Shown: positions 7,440 to 15,752, numbered from the stretch's first letter. The stretch is 24,314 nt of DNA from CAZGSG01 sp964528095 (GCA_964528095.1 CAZGSG010000063.1:1-24314); one strand, 5' to 3'. Notes: a model not told the origin generated them from the letters alone. Numbers and translations: made by a program.

Positions 7440-8366
7440 ATACGCCCGCTCCCCATAATATCTATACCCCTTCTCATCGTATTTCGTACCACAGAGTATG
7501 CTATGTATAAATCCATTCAGTTCTACCTGGGTGGTATGAAAAATCCTGGCTTCCGGGTTTTTCTTGAAAAAGAACTGGATACGTTGATCTTTATTTTTAT
7601 AAACGATGATGCTGTCATTACGCAGTTCATTTATTAAAAAATCCTTTTGCAGATGCGATAGCATCAGGCGGCTGCGGTACCAGGTACCACCGGTAGGCGA
7701 TACCAATGGCTTGCCGTTATAGATAACAACACTATCGTTGTAAGCAAATACATTCAGCGCGGCGTCTTTAACTTTCGTCAGCCATGTTTTTAGCTTGGGA
7801 TAATAGCTGCTATCATACCCGTAGTCGCTATCAAGGAAACTGATACGCCGGATAAAGGACGGGATTTTTTCTACCGATAACAGGTATCCAAAGATGAAAC
7901 TCCCTCCACCGCTATGACCATTCAGGTAAACCGATTTTTCTTTTCCGTCTATACTCTTCCTTAATGAATCAACCAGGTGAGGCAGCAACTGGGTAAAGCC
8001 AGGGTTCTTTTGTTTCCAGGCCGGCCAACTCCTGTATTTATTTTCAAGATAGATGACTACAAAGTTCCGGTCCTGTAACTGTTCACGTATAAACATTGTT
8101 TGCGCTCCGATATGCTGAATATCAAAATGCCAGTCATCACCGGCTTCCATTTTTTTGCCAATTGTTTGTTCAGTGGTATTACCATTTGGCAATGCATACA
8201 AGGCGATGATCGTTTTCCTGTTCTTCAAAACAGGTACCGGTTGATCGACAGTAACCTTGATACTGTCATAGATATAGAAAGAAAAACGATCTGTCTTTTG
8301 TTGCTGCGCAAGTGCGGGCATGGTTGTACTTGTTAATAAAAACAGCAAAAAAAGTTTTTCTATCAT
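7434..8366 (-). CDS. Exported alpha/beta-hydrolase-like protein
   Basis: A 310-aa protein with an N-terminal Sec signal peptide (MIEKLFLLFLLTSTTMPALA) and an alpha/beta-hydrolase nucleophile elbow, NGHSGGGSF, with candidate catalytic Ser152. A preceding strand-turn (FVVIYLENKYRSWPAWK) and a late His in NGFIHSIL (about residue 288) fit the fold; the acid could be one of the Asp residues in FLDSDYGYD, just after the elbow. Substrate and specificity cannot be told: peptidase, esterase or a non-catalytic member are all possible. An ATG at 8402 would add 12 residues ahead of the signal peptide; I prefer ATG 8366, where the signal begins directly. The last codon and stop lie inside the tandem repeat array, so the C-terminal residues may have been reshaped by it. 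It diverges from the sigma-factor-like gene. Confidence 0.8.
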   Translation of the reverse strand: MIEKLFLLFLLTSTTMPALAQQQKTDRFSFYIYDSIKVTVDQPVPVLKNRKTIIALYALPNGNTTEQTIGKKMEAGDDWHFDIQHIGAQTMFIREQLQDRNFVVIYLENKYRSWPAWKQKNPGFTQLLPHLVDSLRKSIDGKEKSVYLNGHSGGGSFIFGYLLSVEKIPSFIRRISFLDSDYGYDSSYYPKLKTWLTKVKDAALNVFAYNDSVVIYNGKPLVSPTGGTWYRSRLMLSHLQKDFLINELRNDSIIVYKNKDQRIQFFFKKNPEARIFHTTQVELNGFIHSILCGTKYDEKGYRYYGERAYR

Positions 8367-8404
8367 ATCGTAAATATCCGTTTGAAATATAAGATTCTGC
8401 AATC

Positions 8405-8429
8405 TACGTAGTTAGAAGATACGTAGTTA
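8405..8429. repeat. Direct repeat of TACGTAGTTA upstream of the hydrolase gene
   Basis: Two exact 10-bp copies (8405-8414 and 8420-8429), 15 bp apart start to start, each containing the palindrome TACGTA. They lie about 40-60 bp upstream of the hydrolase start at 8366 in the divergent intergenic region, a plausible operator position for either gene. No regulator is assigned. Confidence 0.5.
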
Positions 8430-8585
8430 TACAGTAATTCGTAAAATCCCTATGAATAAATATTCTTTCAAAAATGATTGCACCCTTGAAGGGAAATGAG
8501 TAGGTTGCATCAGATTTCATACTCCCAATTCCTGCGAGAAAACACTCCAATATCCTGGATTGTTTAATTAAAAAATGGTACCCCC

Positions 8586-9086
8586 ATGAACAGCAGGAAT
8601 TTTGTTAGTGACCAGGAACTGGTCGATTGTCTTCTCCTTAATGATACAGATGCTTTTGAAGAGCTTTATCGCCGCTACTGGCATTCGCTTTACATCTATA
8701 GCTTAAAAAAACTGCAGTCATCACCGGATGCAAGAAAAATAGTAAAGGACATCTATATTGAGTTATGGGAGAACAGGCATAACTGGCCTGCCAACTTCCA
8801 TGTATCGCAGCATTTATATTCAGCGGTACGAACGGCTGTGGTAAAATGTGTGCACGATAAATTAGCGAATGGTGAAGATACCGAGATGATCCAGCAACAT
8901 ATCATTCCCGGCTTTACGCTGGAATCATTACAAATGGCTAAAAAGCCAGTAACTCAGCAACAACACACTCCCGATAAACAACCATTGGTAACAGCTTCGC
9001 ATTTTGAAAATCAACGAATGCACTGGTACAAACCAATCGATGGCCTGAAATGGTTGCTGCAGATCGTGAACTCGAAGTTGAACTAA
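8586..9086 (+). CDS. ECF sigma-factor-like protein lacking region 4
   Basis: Residues about 8-90 match an ECF sigma-70 region 2 in Bacteroidota style: DQELVDCLLLNDTDAFEELY, RRYWHSLYIYSLKKL, VKDIYIELWENRHNW, then HVSQHLYSAVRTAVVKCVHD. This part would contact core RNA polymerase and a -10-type element. A normal ECF factor continues with region 4, a helix-turn-helix starting near 'LPxxxREVF', for a total of about 180-200 aa. Here residues about 95-166 (TEMIQQHIIPGF through QIVNSKLN) show nothing of that kind, and the acidic pair in the usual AEDxxQExF helix is weakened. I looked past the stop for a shifted region 4 and saw none. It is followed after 31 bp by a FecR-stub-like gene, the usual sigma/anti-sigma order. 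It may be a degenerate sigma factor or a reduced variant working without region 4. Confidence 0.72.
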   Translation: MNSRNFVSDQELVDCLLLNDTDAFEELYRRYWHSLYIYSLKKLQSSPDARKIVKDIYIELWENRHNWPANFHVSQHLYSAVRTAVVKCVHDKLANGEDTEMIQQHIIPGFTLESLQMAKKPVTQQQHTPDKQPLVTASHFENQRMHWYKPIDGLKWLLQIVNSKLN

Positions 9087-9117
9087 TCTATAATCCCCCT
9101 ACCCTAAATTAAATAAC

Positions 9118-9360
9118 ATGAAAACAGAAACATTACATAATAAACTGGAGCGGTATTTAAATGGCGTAGCCCTGCCCGCTGAAACAAGACAGATACAAAC
9201 ATGGCTTTCCTGCACCGTTGCGGATGAGCAAACGAACGTAGAAGAAGATCAGCAACTGGAAAATGAGATCCTGGGTGAAATAAAATCTCATACAGCTTAT
9301 CCATTGTTCTATCCAAAAAAGGAAGAGCCCTGGTGGCAGAAGATCACAGCCTTGTTTTAA
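9118..9360 (+). CDS. Small protein resembling a FecR anti-sigma N-terminal stub, 80 aa
   Basis: The start KLERYLNGVALPAETRQIQTWL resembles the opening of Bacteroidota FecR-family anti-sigma factors (a short helical domain with a 'YLNGxxxPEExxxVExW' pattern that holds the sigma factor). Later comes NEILGEIKSHTAY and a Trp-rich PWWQKITALF. In full-length FecR proteins a membrane span and the periplasmic FecR domain would follow this point; here the chain stops after 80 residues. Together with the region-4-less sigma-like gene 31 bp upstream, this looks like a sigma/anti-sigma pair with both partners shortened. The ATG at 9118 follows an A/T-rich leader. Its last 17 bp overlap the end of the convergent glycosyltransferase gene, suggesting that a deletion may have joined the two. 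The homology is by pattern only and moderately uncertain. Confidence 0.55.
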   Translation: MKTETLHNKLERYLNGVALPAETRQIQTWLSCTVADEQTNVEEDQQLENEILGEIKSHTAYPLFYPKKEEPWWQKITALF

Positions 9361-10402
9361 CGGTGGTCAGCAATTGACCCACCTCTATTTTTTCCATACA
9401 CCTGAAATGCCCGATAGGGCATTTTTCATACCCGATCTTGGAGCAGGGGCGGCACCATAATTTATTTACCTGTATGGTATCGTACGGAGAGTGCTGGTGT
9501 TTTAAAAAATTATCTCCATAGTAGGGGTACATTCCAAAAGAAGGTACCGTATTCCCCCATAATGAAATGATGGGGCGCTTATATGCCGCGGCAATATGCA
9601 TCAAACCGGTATCATGCGTGATCACCAGTTTTGCTTTTCTTACAAGATCAGCGCTCTCGTTGATACTGAATTTGCCGCAGGCATTATATATTTTAATATC
9701 ATCCACGGCTGCGATCGCCTGTCCATTGGCAGCATCTTCTTTTCCACCAAGCAGTATCAATGGATGATCCATTTTTGCAGCAAATTCTTTCCATTTATGA
9801 ACCGGCCAGCGTTTGGTACCATGCGCTGCACCGATCACACAGGCTATATAGCCCGCATAATGCGCTGCGGGGATATCTGCCTTTGTAGTCTCTTCTTTTT
9901 CAGCGATAAAATAATCAAGACCCCTGCCATCGTTTTTTACGCCAAATGATTTTACCGTTTCAAGATACCGGTCTACGATATGTTTTTTGGGGAGGATATT
10001 GATCTTAATACTGGTATAGATATACTTTTCAATATTCAATTTATAAAATGAATGAGCAGGCACTCCCAGTGCTTTTTTTAACCGTAAGGTTTTTGTGTTG
10101 TGATGAAGATCGATAATATGATCATATTCTTCCAGTTTCAATTCATGTACCATCAGTTCCCAGCTATGCGCCAGTACATGCAGCTTATCAATATAGGGGT
10201 TGTGTTGTACTACCGATCGGAATGATTCCTTCGTAAGAAAATGTATTTCCGCATCAGGCATCTGTTGTTTGAGGCAGCGTATGACAGGCGTAGTGAGTAC
10301 AATATCACCGATGGAAGAAAACCGAATAAGCAGGAATTTTGGCCTTTTAGGTTGTATAACAGGATCAGGCGATGTTTCGATATTTGGAAATTCGTTGCTC
10401 AT
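9344..10402 (-). CDS. Glycosyltransferase family 9 (heptosyltransferase-like)
   Basis: A 352-aa GT-B fold enzyme of family 9, the ADP-heptose:LPS heptosyltransferase group that builds lipopolysaccharide inner core on the cytoplasmic face of the inner membrane. After about 20 polar residues comes the first Rossmann segment, FLLIRFSSIGDIVLTTPVIR (residues 23-42), typical of the family. The nucleotide-sugar-binding half contains THDTGLMHIAAAYKRPIISL followed by a WGN motif near residue 280. The C-terminus has four cysteines in WCRPCSKIGYEKCPIGHFRC, a feature I associate with the Bacteroidota branch. The donor is not certain: many Bacteroidota homologues may use other sugars. A perfect TATCTTTG promoter box lies 8 bp upstream of the ATG, so it is probably transcribed on its own and not from the membrane operon behind it. 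It overlaps the FecR-stub gene tail to tail. Confidence 0.9.
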   Translation of the reverse strand: MSNEFPNIETSPDPVIQPKRPKFLLIRFSSIGDIVLTTPVIRCLKQQMPDAEIHFLTKESFRSVVQHNPYIDKLHVLAHSWELMVHELKLEEYDHIIDLHHNTKTLRLKKALGVPAHSFYKLNIEKYIYTSIKINILPKKHIVDRYLETVKSFGVKNDGRGLDYFIAEKEETTKADIPAAHYAGYIACVIGAAHGTKRWPVHKWKEFAAKMDHPLILLGGKEDAANGQAIAAVDDIKIYNACGKFSINESADLVRKAKLVITHDTGLMHIAAAYKRPIISLWGNTVPSFGMYPYYGDNFLKHQHSPYDTIQVNKLWCRPCSKIGYEKCPIGHFRCMEKIEVGQLLTTVKTRL

Positions 10403-10410
10403 AGATACGG

Positions 10411-10418
10411 CAAAGATA
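10411..10418 (-). promoter_or_regulatory. -7 promoter box TATCTTTG of the glycosyltransferase gene
   Basis: A perfect TAnnTTTG on the minus strand (top strand caaagata) with 8 bases between it and the ATG at 10402, implying a leader of only a few bases. It is the same octamer as upstream of the ABC-F gene. No -33 TTG is at the expected spacing. Confidence 0.55.
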
Positions 10419-10470
10419 ATTTTTCGAAGATGCCGGATGAAATTATGGACAAATGAAAGACAGTTATACG

Positions 10471-11709
10471 TTAATCTGCTTCGATATAATTAAGATCTTT
10501 GTGAAAGGTTTCTTTAATCAATAAAGAAGCTATAATTGCAATAACCATAATAATAATAGCTGCAATAATGCCTCCGTTAACATACCCGATACCGTCTATA
10601 TTACGAAGCCATTTGAATAAAGGAAGAATAAAAACAGCTAACATACCGCGTACCATATTAGGAATTGTGGTGGCGGCTGTAGCGCGAATATTTGTACCAA
10701 ATTGCTCTGCCCCCATCGTCACAAAGATGGCCCAGAAGCCTGTACCAAATCCAAGACCGGCACAGATCCAGTACATTTTAGACGCTGATCCATTCCATTG
10801 AGTAGTAAAAAACAATATCATAAACAGCGCTGTGATACTATAAAAAATGTATAGCGCCTTTTTTCGACTTTTCAGCCATTGGCTTACAAACCCGATGACT
10901 ATATCACCTATAGATATTGCCGCATAAGCGAACATGATCGCCTTGCCTGGATCTATCGCTTCTTTGATGCCAAACCATTTACCGAATTCACTCGAAAAAC
11001 TGACTAATACGCCTATAACAAACCATGTTGGTAATCCAATAAGAATACCCAGGATATATCTTTTAAACCGATCTGCATTATTGAACAACATAAAAAAGTT
11101 ACCCCTCTGCACATTCATCTTCTTTGTCTGGTGAAACATGCCTGATTCAAACACGGAAATACGAAGGAGTAATAATAGCATGCCTAACCCACCGCCTATA
11201 AAATAACAGGTGCGCCAATGAAAGTTTTCTTTCATAATAAATGCCACCACAGCACCAGTAAGACCTATGCCTGCAACAAGGGAAGTAGCAATACCCCGCT
11301 TCTCTTTTGGTGTTAGTTCAGATACCAATGTGATACCAGCACCCAGTTCCCCCGCAAGTCCTAATCCAGCTATAAAACGGATCCATTTATACTGATCTAC
11401 CGTCTCAACAAAACCATTACAAATATTAGCTAATGAATAAAGAACAATTGAACCGAACAACACGCTAAGTCGACCGCGTTTATCCCCCATTATTCCCCAA
11501 ATAATGCCTCCAAGCAGAAGGCCCCACATCTGCCATTGTAAAATACCTTCGCCATCCGTAAGTATCTGGCTATCGGTAAGACCTAAAGAGCGGAGGCTTG
11601 GAACACGTATGATGCCAAACAATAACAGATCATATATATCTACAAAATAGCCAAGCGCCGCCACTACAACGGCAAGACTGAATATAGACTGGGACCTGGC
11701 AGGCTGCAT
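10471..11709 (-). CDS. MFS transporter
   Basis: A 412-aa inner-membrane protein with about 12 hydrophobic segments. The major facilitator motif A is present between helices 2 and 3: GIMGDKRGRL (about residues 72-81, the GxxxDRxGR pattern). Helix 4 onward shows RFIAGLGLAGELGAGITLVSE followed by TPKEKRG, which resembles the sugar-porter and aromatic-acid/metabolite:H+ symporter branches. The segment YFVDIYDLLLFG in helix 1 carries an acidic residue often found in proton-coupled members. The substrate is unknown; organic acid, amino acid or sugar are all plausible. It is the last gene of a minus-strand membrane operon, starting only 4 bp after the DedA stop, so translational coupling is likely. 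No terminator hairpin is visible after its stop before the glycosyltransferase promoter. Confidence 0.88.
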   Translation of the reverse strand: MQPARSQSIFSLAVVVAALGYFVDIYDLLLFGIIRVPSLRSLGLTDSQILTDGEGILQWQMWGLLLGGIIWGIMGDKRGRLSVLFGSIVLYSLANICNGFVETVDQYKWIRFIAGLGLAGELGAGITLVSELTPKEKRGIATSLVAGIGLTGAVVAFIMKENFHWRTCYFIGGGLGMLLLLLRISVFESGMFHQTKKMNVQRGNFFMLFNNADRFKRYILGILIGLPTWFVIGVLVSFSSEFGKWFGIKEAIDPGKAIMFAYAAISIGDIVIGFVSQWLKSRKKALYIFYSITALFMILFFTTQWNGSASKMYWICAGLGFGTGFWAIFVTMGAEQFGTNIRATAATTIPNMVRGMLAVFILPLFKWLRNIDGIGYVNGGIIAAIIIMVIAIIASLLIKETFHKDLNYIEAD

Positions 11710-11713
11710 ACAA

Positions 11714-12445
11714 TTATAACTTTACATCTGTATCCGCAGGAGGTGGTACCACGGATTTTTTTGCAAAAAATAATTTATAAAGAACCGGTAGAGTAGTAAT
11801 AACAATGATAATGATCGTAATAAGTTCTATATGGTCCTTGAGACTGAAATCAAATTTCTTCAATACCCAGGCCTCCAGGAAATAACCACCCAGCATCATC
11901 GAAGCCACCCATGCGATACTACCCATGATATTATAGAACATAAAAGCGGGTCTCGGCATTTTCACTACCCCTGCTACAATCGGCGCAAATGTCCGGATAA
12001 TGGGAAGGAACTTGGCCAAGAATATGGTTGCCTTGCCGTATTGTGTATAAAAATCGGTCGCCCTTACAAGGTGTTTCCGTTTGAAGATCCATGTTTCCTT
12101 GCGTTCGTATAATAAGGGACCCGTTTTTCGGCCAAACCAGTAACCGACCATATTACCCAGTATGGAAGCAACAATGACCATGACAATGATCAGGATATGC
12201 GGCAGCCCAAAGCTTATAGCTTCTTCTTTAGGTATGCCCATGAATTTTTTAGATAACTCATCTGCATAGATGCCGGCTGCAAATAATAAGGAATCGCCGG
12301 GAAAGAAAAATCCAATGAATAATCCCGTTTCGGCAAATATGACCAGCAATAGTATGTACAAGCCCCCGTATTCAATGATCCAGGTAATGAAGCGTTGTAA
12401 AAATCCTTCGCTGTTGAGCAGGTAAATGTCCAGTAAACTTTGCAT
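11714..12445 (-). CDS. DedA family membrane protein
   Basis: A 243-aa polytopic inner-membrane protein of the DedA (VTT/SNARE-associated) family. Diagnostic segments in order: FAETGLFIGFFFPGDSLLF (about 37-55, with the family's acidic residue and F/YxPGD/E re-entrant loop), GNMVGYWFGRKTGPLL (about 99-114) and FLAKFLPIIRTFAPIVAG (about 142-159, with the essential Arg). DedA proteins flip polyprenyl-phosphate or phosphatidylethanolamine across the membrane and support envelope maintenance and polymyxin tolerance. Which lipid this one handles cannot be told. It is the middle gene of a three-gene operon: 20 bp after the symporter and 4 bp before the MFS transporter. The C-terminal tail (VVPPPADTDVKL) is short, polar and probably cytoplasmic. 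The family assignment is firm. Confidence 0.9.
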   Translation of the reverse strand: MQSLLDIYLLNSEGFLQRFITWIIEYGGLYILLLVIFAETGLFIGFFFPGDSLLFAAGIYADELSKKFMGIPKEEAISFGLPHILIIVMVIVASILGNMVGYWFGRKTGPLLYERKETWIFKRKHLVRATDFYTQYGKATIFLAKFLPIIRTFAPIVAGVVKMPRPAFMFYNIMGSIAWVASMMLGGYFLEAWVLKKFDFSLKDHIELITIIIIVITTLPVLYKLFFAKKSVVPPPADTDVKL

Positions 12446-12465
12446 GTAATTTTTATATAAACTTT

Positions 12466-13866
12466 TTATTCAATAATTGCATCGGCCTTGCTTTCATTAA
12501 ATGCCAATGCTTTTTGATCGTCAAATTCGCCTTCCCATCGGGCGATCACACAACTTGCCAATGTATTACCAATAACATTGACAGAAGTTCGGGCCATGTC
12601 CATTAATTCATCAATACCATATATAGCCATGATGGGCCAAAGCGGTAATTGAAACGTATGTGCTGTAGCGATCAGGATCACCAGGGATGCTCTTGGCACT
12701 GCTGCAACTCCCTTGCTCGTCAACATCAATGAAAGACCGATCAGCACCTGCTCCCCTATAGAAAGATCCATTCCTGCCGCCTGCGCCACAAATATCGATG
12801 CCAGTGACAGGTAAAGCGTTGTTCCGTCAAGATTGAATGTATAACCTGTGGGAATTACAAAAGAAACGATCTTACGGGGCACCCCGAAACGTTCCATATT
12901 CTCCAGTGCCTTGGGCAGGGCGGAATCGGAACTCGTGGTGGCAAATGCGATGGATACCGGCTCGCGGATGGCCTGGATGAATTTTTTTACTGGTATTTTG
13001 GCTACCCAAAGCGCTATGGGAAGTAATACAAAGGCTAAAAAAGCGATTAAAGCCAGGTAAAGTGTAATAAGCAACAGGGCCAGGTTCTTTAGGATATCAA
13101 TACCCAGGTGACCCACCGTCACAGCTATGGCCGCCCCAACCCCAAACGGCGCGAAATACATAACGATATTGGTGAATTTAAACATCGTCTCCGCCAGGCT
13201 TTCCGCAAAATCAAGCATGGGCTTTTTCCTTTTCTCATTCAGGAGCCCCAGTGCAATACCGAAAATAACCCTGAATACTAAGATGGGCAATACGTTGCCT
13301 TCATAGATCGATTTGATGATATTCTCGGGAAATATATCGACGATATGATCGTGCCAGGTCTTGATCTTTGTTTCAGGCAGCGTTTTACGGAGGCTTTCCG
13401 GAACGATGATGCCTACGCCCGCCTTGGTGATATTAATAAACAACAGGCCGATAAACAGAGCCAGCGTTGTGACTACCTCGAAATAGAGCAATGATTTCCA
13501 GCCCATTCGTCCTACCTGTTTAAGGTTAGAGTGACTGGCTATTCCCACCACCAGCGTGGCGAATAATAATGGTGCAACAATGGTCTTTACCAGGCGAAGA
13601 AATATAGCGCTTAAAAAAGATAGGTTCTGTGAAAACTCCCTGAAATCAAGCCCTATTTCTACCCCTATCGCCATGGCTACCAGGATCCAGGTAGTGAGTG
13701 ATCTTTTGTAAACACCGAAAACAACCAGGCTGGCCACAAAGATCCATCTTGAAGCGAGTAATGCGGCATCGCCGATGGTGACCAGGTTCTCAAAATGCAG
13801 GAAATGAATAACGGCTGTCGCTGTAAATAAAATAAGAGAAAGCAGTCCGGCTTTGCGTTTATTCAT
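12466..13866 (-). CDS. Dicarboxylate/amino acid:cation symporter (DAACS, GltP/DctA-like)
   Basis: A 466-aa secondary transporter of the glutamate/C4-dicarboxylate symporter family. Hallmarks: the serine-rich re-entrant loop ATTSSDSALPKALENMERFG (about residues 308-327), the NLDGTTLYLSLASIFVAQ helix (the NMDG motif, about 340-357), the second re-entrant loop SLMLTSKGVAAVPRASLVIL, and DELMDMARTSVNVIGNTLAS with the substrate-binding Asp/Arg/Asn residues. The Arg in this last segment (MARTS) is at the position that in glutamate/aspartate transporters contacts the side-chain carboxylate, so an acidic substrate is likely. I start at ATG 13866 instead of the TTG two codons upstream. It heads the operon with DedA and MFS genes; a good -7 box lies 20 bp upstream of the ATG. 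The N-terminus has extra hydrophobic segments before the core. Confidence 0.92.
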   Translation of the reverse strand: MNKRKAGLLSLILFTATAVIHFLHFENLVTIGDAALLASRWIFVASLVVFGVYKRSLTTWILVAMAIGVEIGLDFREFSQNLSFLSAIFLRLVKTIVAPLLFATLVVGIASHSNLKQVGRMGWKSLLYFEVVTTLALFIGLLFINITKAGVGIIVPESLRKTLPETKIKTWHDHIVDIFPENIIKSIYEGNVLPILVFRVIFGIALGLLNEKRKKPMLDFAESLAETMFKFTNIVMYFAPFGVGAAIAVTVGHLGIDILKNLALLLITLYLALIAFLAFVLLPIALWVAKIPVKKFIQAIREPVSIAFATTSSDSALPKALENMERFGVPRKIVSFVIPTGYTFNLDGTTLYLSLASIFVAQAAGMDLSIGEQVLIGLSLMLTSKGVAAVPRASLVILIATAHTFQLPLWPIMAIYGIDELMDMARTSVNVIGNTLASCVIARWEGEFDDQKALAFNESKADAIIE

Positions 13867-13885
13867 ACTCAAATTGCTAAAGTCT

Positions 13886-13920
13886 CAAAACTAAAGGTTT
13901 ACTTTCAAATAATAGCAAAA
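13886..13920 (-). promoter_or_regulatory. Promoter of the symporter-DedA-MFS operon
   Basis: On the minus strand, TTTTG (13920-13916) is followed 22 nt later by a perfect -7 box TAGTTTTG (13893-13886), close to the Bacteroidota -33/-7 arrangement. The box ends 19 nt before the ATG at 13866. Confidence 0.55.
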
Positions 13921-14038
13921 TGCGGGGATTCTGTTTATGGGGATGATTTTAGAAAACTTTTTGCTGGCTTTTGACAGAAATCACTATTTTTCAGCTTCTT
14001 TTAGAAACTGTTTATTCCAAACTACAATCAAACGACTT

Positions 14039-15691
14039 ATGAGTTTATTTGTCAGAAAGCCGATGAATGTTCTTTTAAATGAGGCCCAGGAAACAGGTAG
14101 CCATACATTAAAAAGAACATTAGGTGCGGGCGGCTTAATAGCTTTAGGCATTGGCGCCATCATCGGTGCGGGTTTATTTTCTATCACTGGAATGGCAGCC
14201 GCCAACCACGCAGGTCCGGCCATCACCATCTCTTTCGTTGTGGCAGCCCTGGGTTGTCTTTTTGCCGGTTTGTGTTATGCTGAGTTCGCATCAATGATAC
14301 CGGTAGCCGGAAGTGCTTATACTTATTCTTATGCTACCATGGGTGAATTCATCGCATGGATCATCGGATGGGACCTTGTACTGGAATATGCCGTTGGTGC
14401 AGCCACGGTAGGTATCAGTTGGAGCCGCTACCTGGTTCGTTTCCTCGAAGGGTTTGATATTCATCTGCCACATGACCTGACTGTAGGGCCATGGGATGGT
14501 GGTATCATTAATCTTCCTGCCGTATTCATTATCGTATTGATGAGCTTGCTGCTGATAAGAGGAACAAAAGAAAGCGCATTTGTAAACGCCATCATCGTGG
14601 GATTGAAAGTGACGGTTGTGCTCGTCTTCATTTTCCTTGGATGGAAATATATTAATAACGACAACTACAATCCATATATACCTGATAATTCGGGTACATT
14701 CGGCGATTTTGGTTTCAGTGGTATTATCCGGGCAGCCGCCATTGTATTCTTTGCCTATATCGGCTTTGATGCGGTGAGTACGGCCGCGCAGGAAGCAAAA
14801 AACCCCAAACGGGATATGCCGATCGGTATCCTGGGTTCACTCGCCATCTGTACTGTATTGTATATATTATTTGCCCACGTTATGACCGGGGTGACAAGCT
14901 ATACCAGTTTTGCCGGTAAAGATGGTATCGCGCCTGTAGCTGTGGCGATCGATCATATGGGAACCGCTGATGCAACCGGTGCTATCAAACCGGATTATCC
15001 CTGGTTGAACATGGCGATCCTGGTGGCCATTCTCGCAGGATACGCTTCGGTGATCCTGGTGATGCTGATGGGACAGAGCAGGGTATTCTTCAGTATGAGC
15101 AAAGACGGACTGATCCCTAAAATATTCTCCAGTGTTAATCCCAAGAGGCAGACACCCGCAAAGAGCAACCTGTTGTTCATGCTGTTTGTAAGTTTGTTTG
15201 CGGCATTTGTACCTGCAAGAGTAGTAGGTGAAATGACAAGTATCGGAACCTTATTCGCATTCATCCTGGTATGTATCGGCGTATGGGTAATGCGTAAGAA
15301 AATGCCCGATCTGCCAAGAGCTTTTAAAACACCACTAGTACCATTAGTACCAATATTGGGCATAGGTGTGTGTTTATTCATGATGGTATTCCTGCCAATG
15401 GATACATGGATCCGTTTATTGGTATGGATGCTGATCGGCCTCGATATTTACCTGGTATATGGAGCTAAAAACAGCCATCTCGGAAATGGCTCTACCAACA
15501 GGAAGGGAATGAAAATGGCAAACTATACAGGCCTGGGACTAAGCCTTCTTCTTATTGTTGCAGGCTTACTGCATCAATACACAGTGGGTTTTGAAGCAGA
15601 CAGGACCTTATTATATATTTCTATTGCATTTGCAGTTATTCACCTGGTCGTTTTTGGAATGAAACTGGGAAAACCAGACGGTAAGGACTAA
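14039..15691 (+). CDS. APC superfamily amino acid permease (CAT-like)
   Basis: A 550-aa inner-membrane permease with about 12 helices. The first helix region TLGAGGLIALGIGAIIGAGL carries the GxG-type unwound substrate-binding motif of APC transporters. FAYIGFDAVSTAAQEAKNPKRD in helix 6 to loop 6-7 is characteristic of the cationic amino acid transporter (CAT/YfnA) branch. The C-terminus adds two more hydrophobic segments. I start at ATG 14039 (MSLFVRKPMNVLLNEAQ), where homologues typically begin; a longer frame from 13937 adds 34 non-conserved residues lying in the likely promoter region. It diverges from the symporter operon and ends before a strong terminator, so it is monocistronic. The amino acid transported is not evident. 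Confidence 0.92.
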   Translation: MSLFVRKPMNVLLNEAQETGSHTLKRTLGAGGLIALGIGAIIGAGLFSITGMAAANHAGPAITISFVVAALGCLFAGLCYAEFASMIPVAGSAYTYSYATMGEFIAWIIGWDLVLEYAVGAATVGISWSRYLVRFLEGFDIHLPHDLTVGPWDGGIINLPAVFIIVLMSLLLIRGTKESAFVNAIIVGLKVTVVLVFIFLGWKYINNDNYNPYIPDNSGTFGDFGFSGIIRAAAIVFFAYIGFDAVSTAAQEAKNPKRDMPIGILGSLAICTVLYILFAHVMTGVTSYTSFAGKDGIAPVAVAIDHMGTADATGAIKPDYPWLNMAILVAILAGYASVILVMLMGQSRVFFSMSKDGLIPKIFSSVNPKRQTPAKSNLLFMLFVSLFAAFVPARVVGEMTSIGTLFAFILVCIGVWVMRKKMPDLPRAFKTPLVPLVPILGIGVCLFMMVFLPMDTWIRLLVWMLIGLDIYLVYGAKNSHLGNGSTNRKGMKMANYTGLGLSLLLIVAGLLHQYTVGFEADRTLLYISIAFAVIHLVVFGMKLGKPDGKD

Positions 15692-15717
15692 CCTGCACTC
15701 ATTATAATCAAGATCTT

Positions 15718-15752
15718 AAGAGGCGGCGTTGAATAAATGCCGCCTCTTTGTT
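15718..15752 (+). terminator. Rho-independent terminator after the permease gene
   Basis: A perfect 10-bp stem (AAGAGGCGGC 15718-15727, GCCGCCTCTT 15739-15748) with an 11-nt loop, followed by TGTTTG, starting 26 bp after the permease stop. It isolates the permease from yebC. Confidence 0.85.

Noticed and set aside
14995..15381. Minus-strand open frame of 128 codons
   Set aside because: Antisense shadow of the APC permease.
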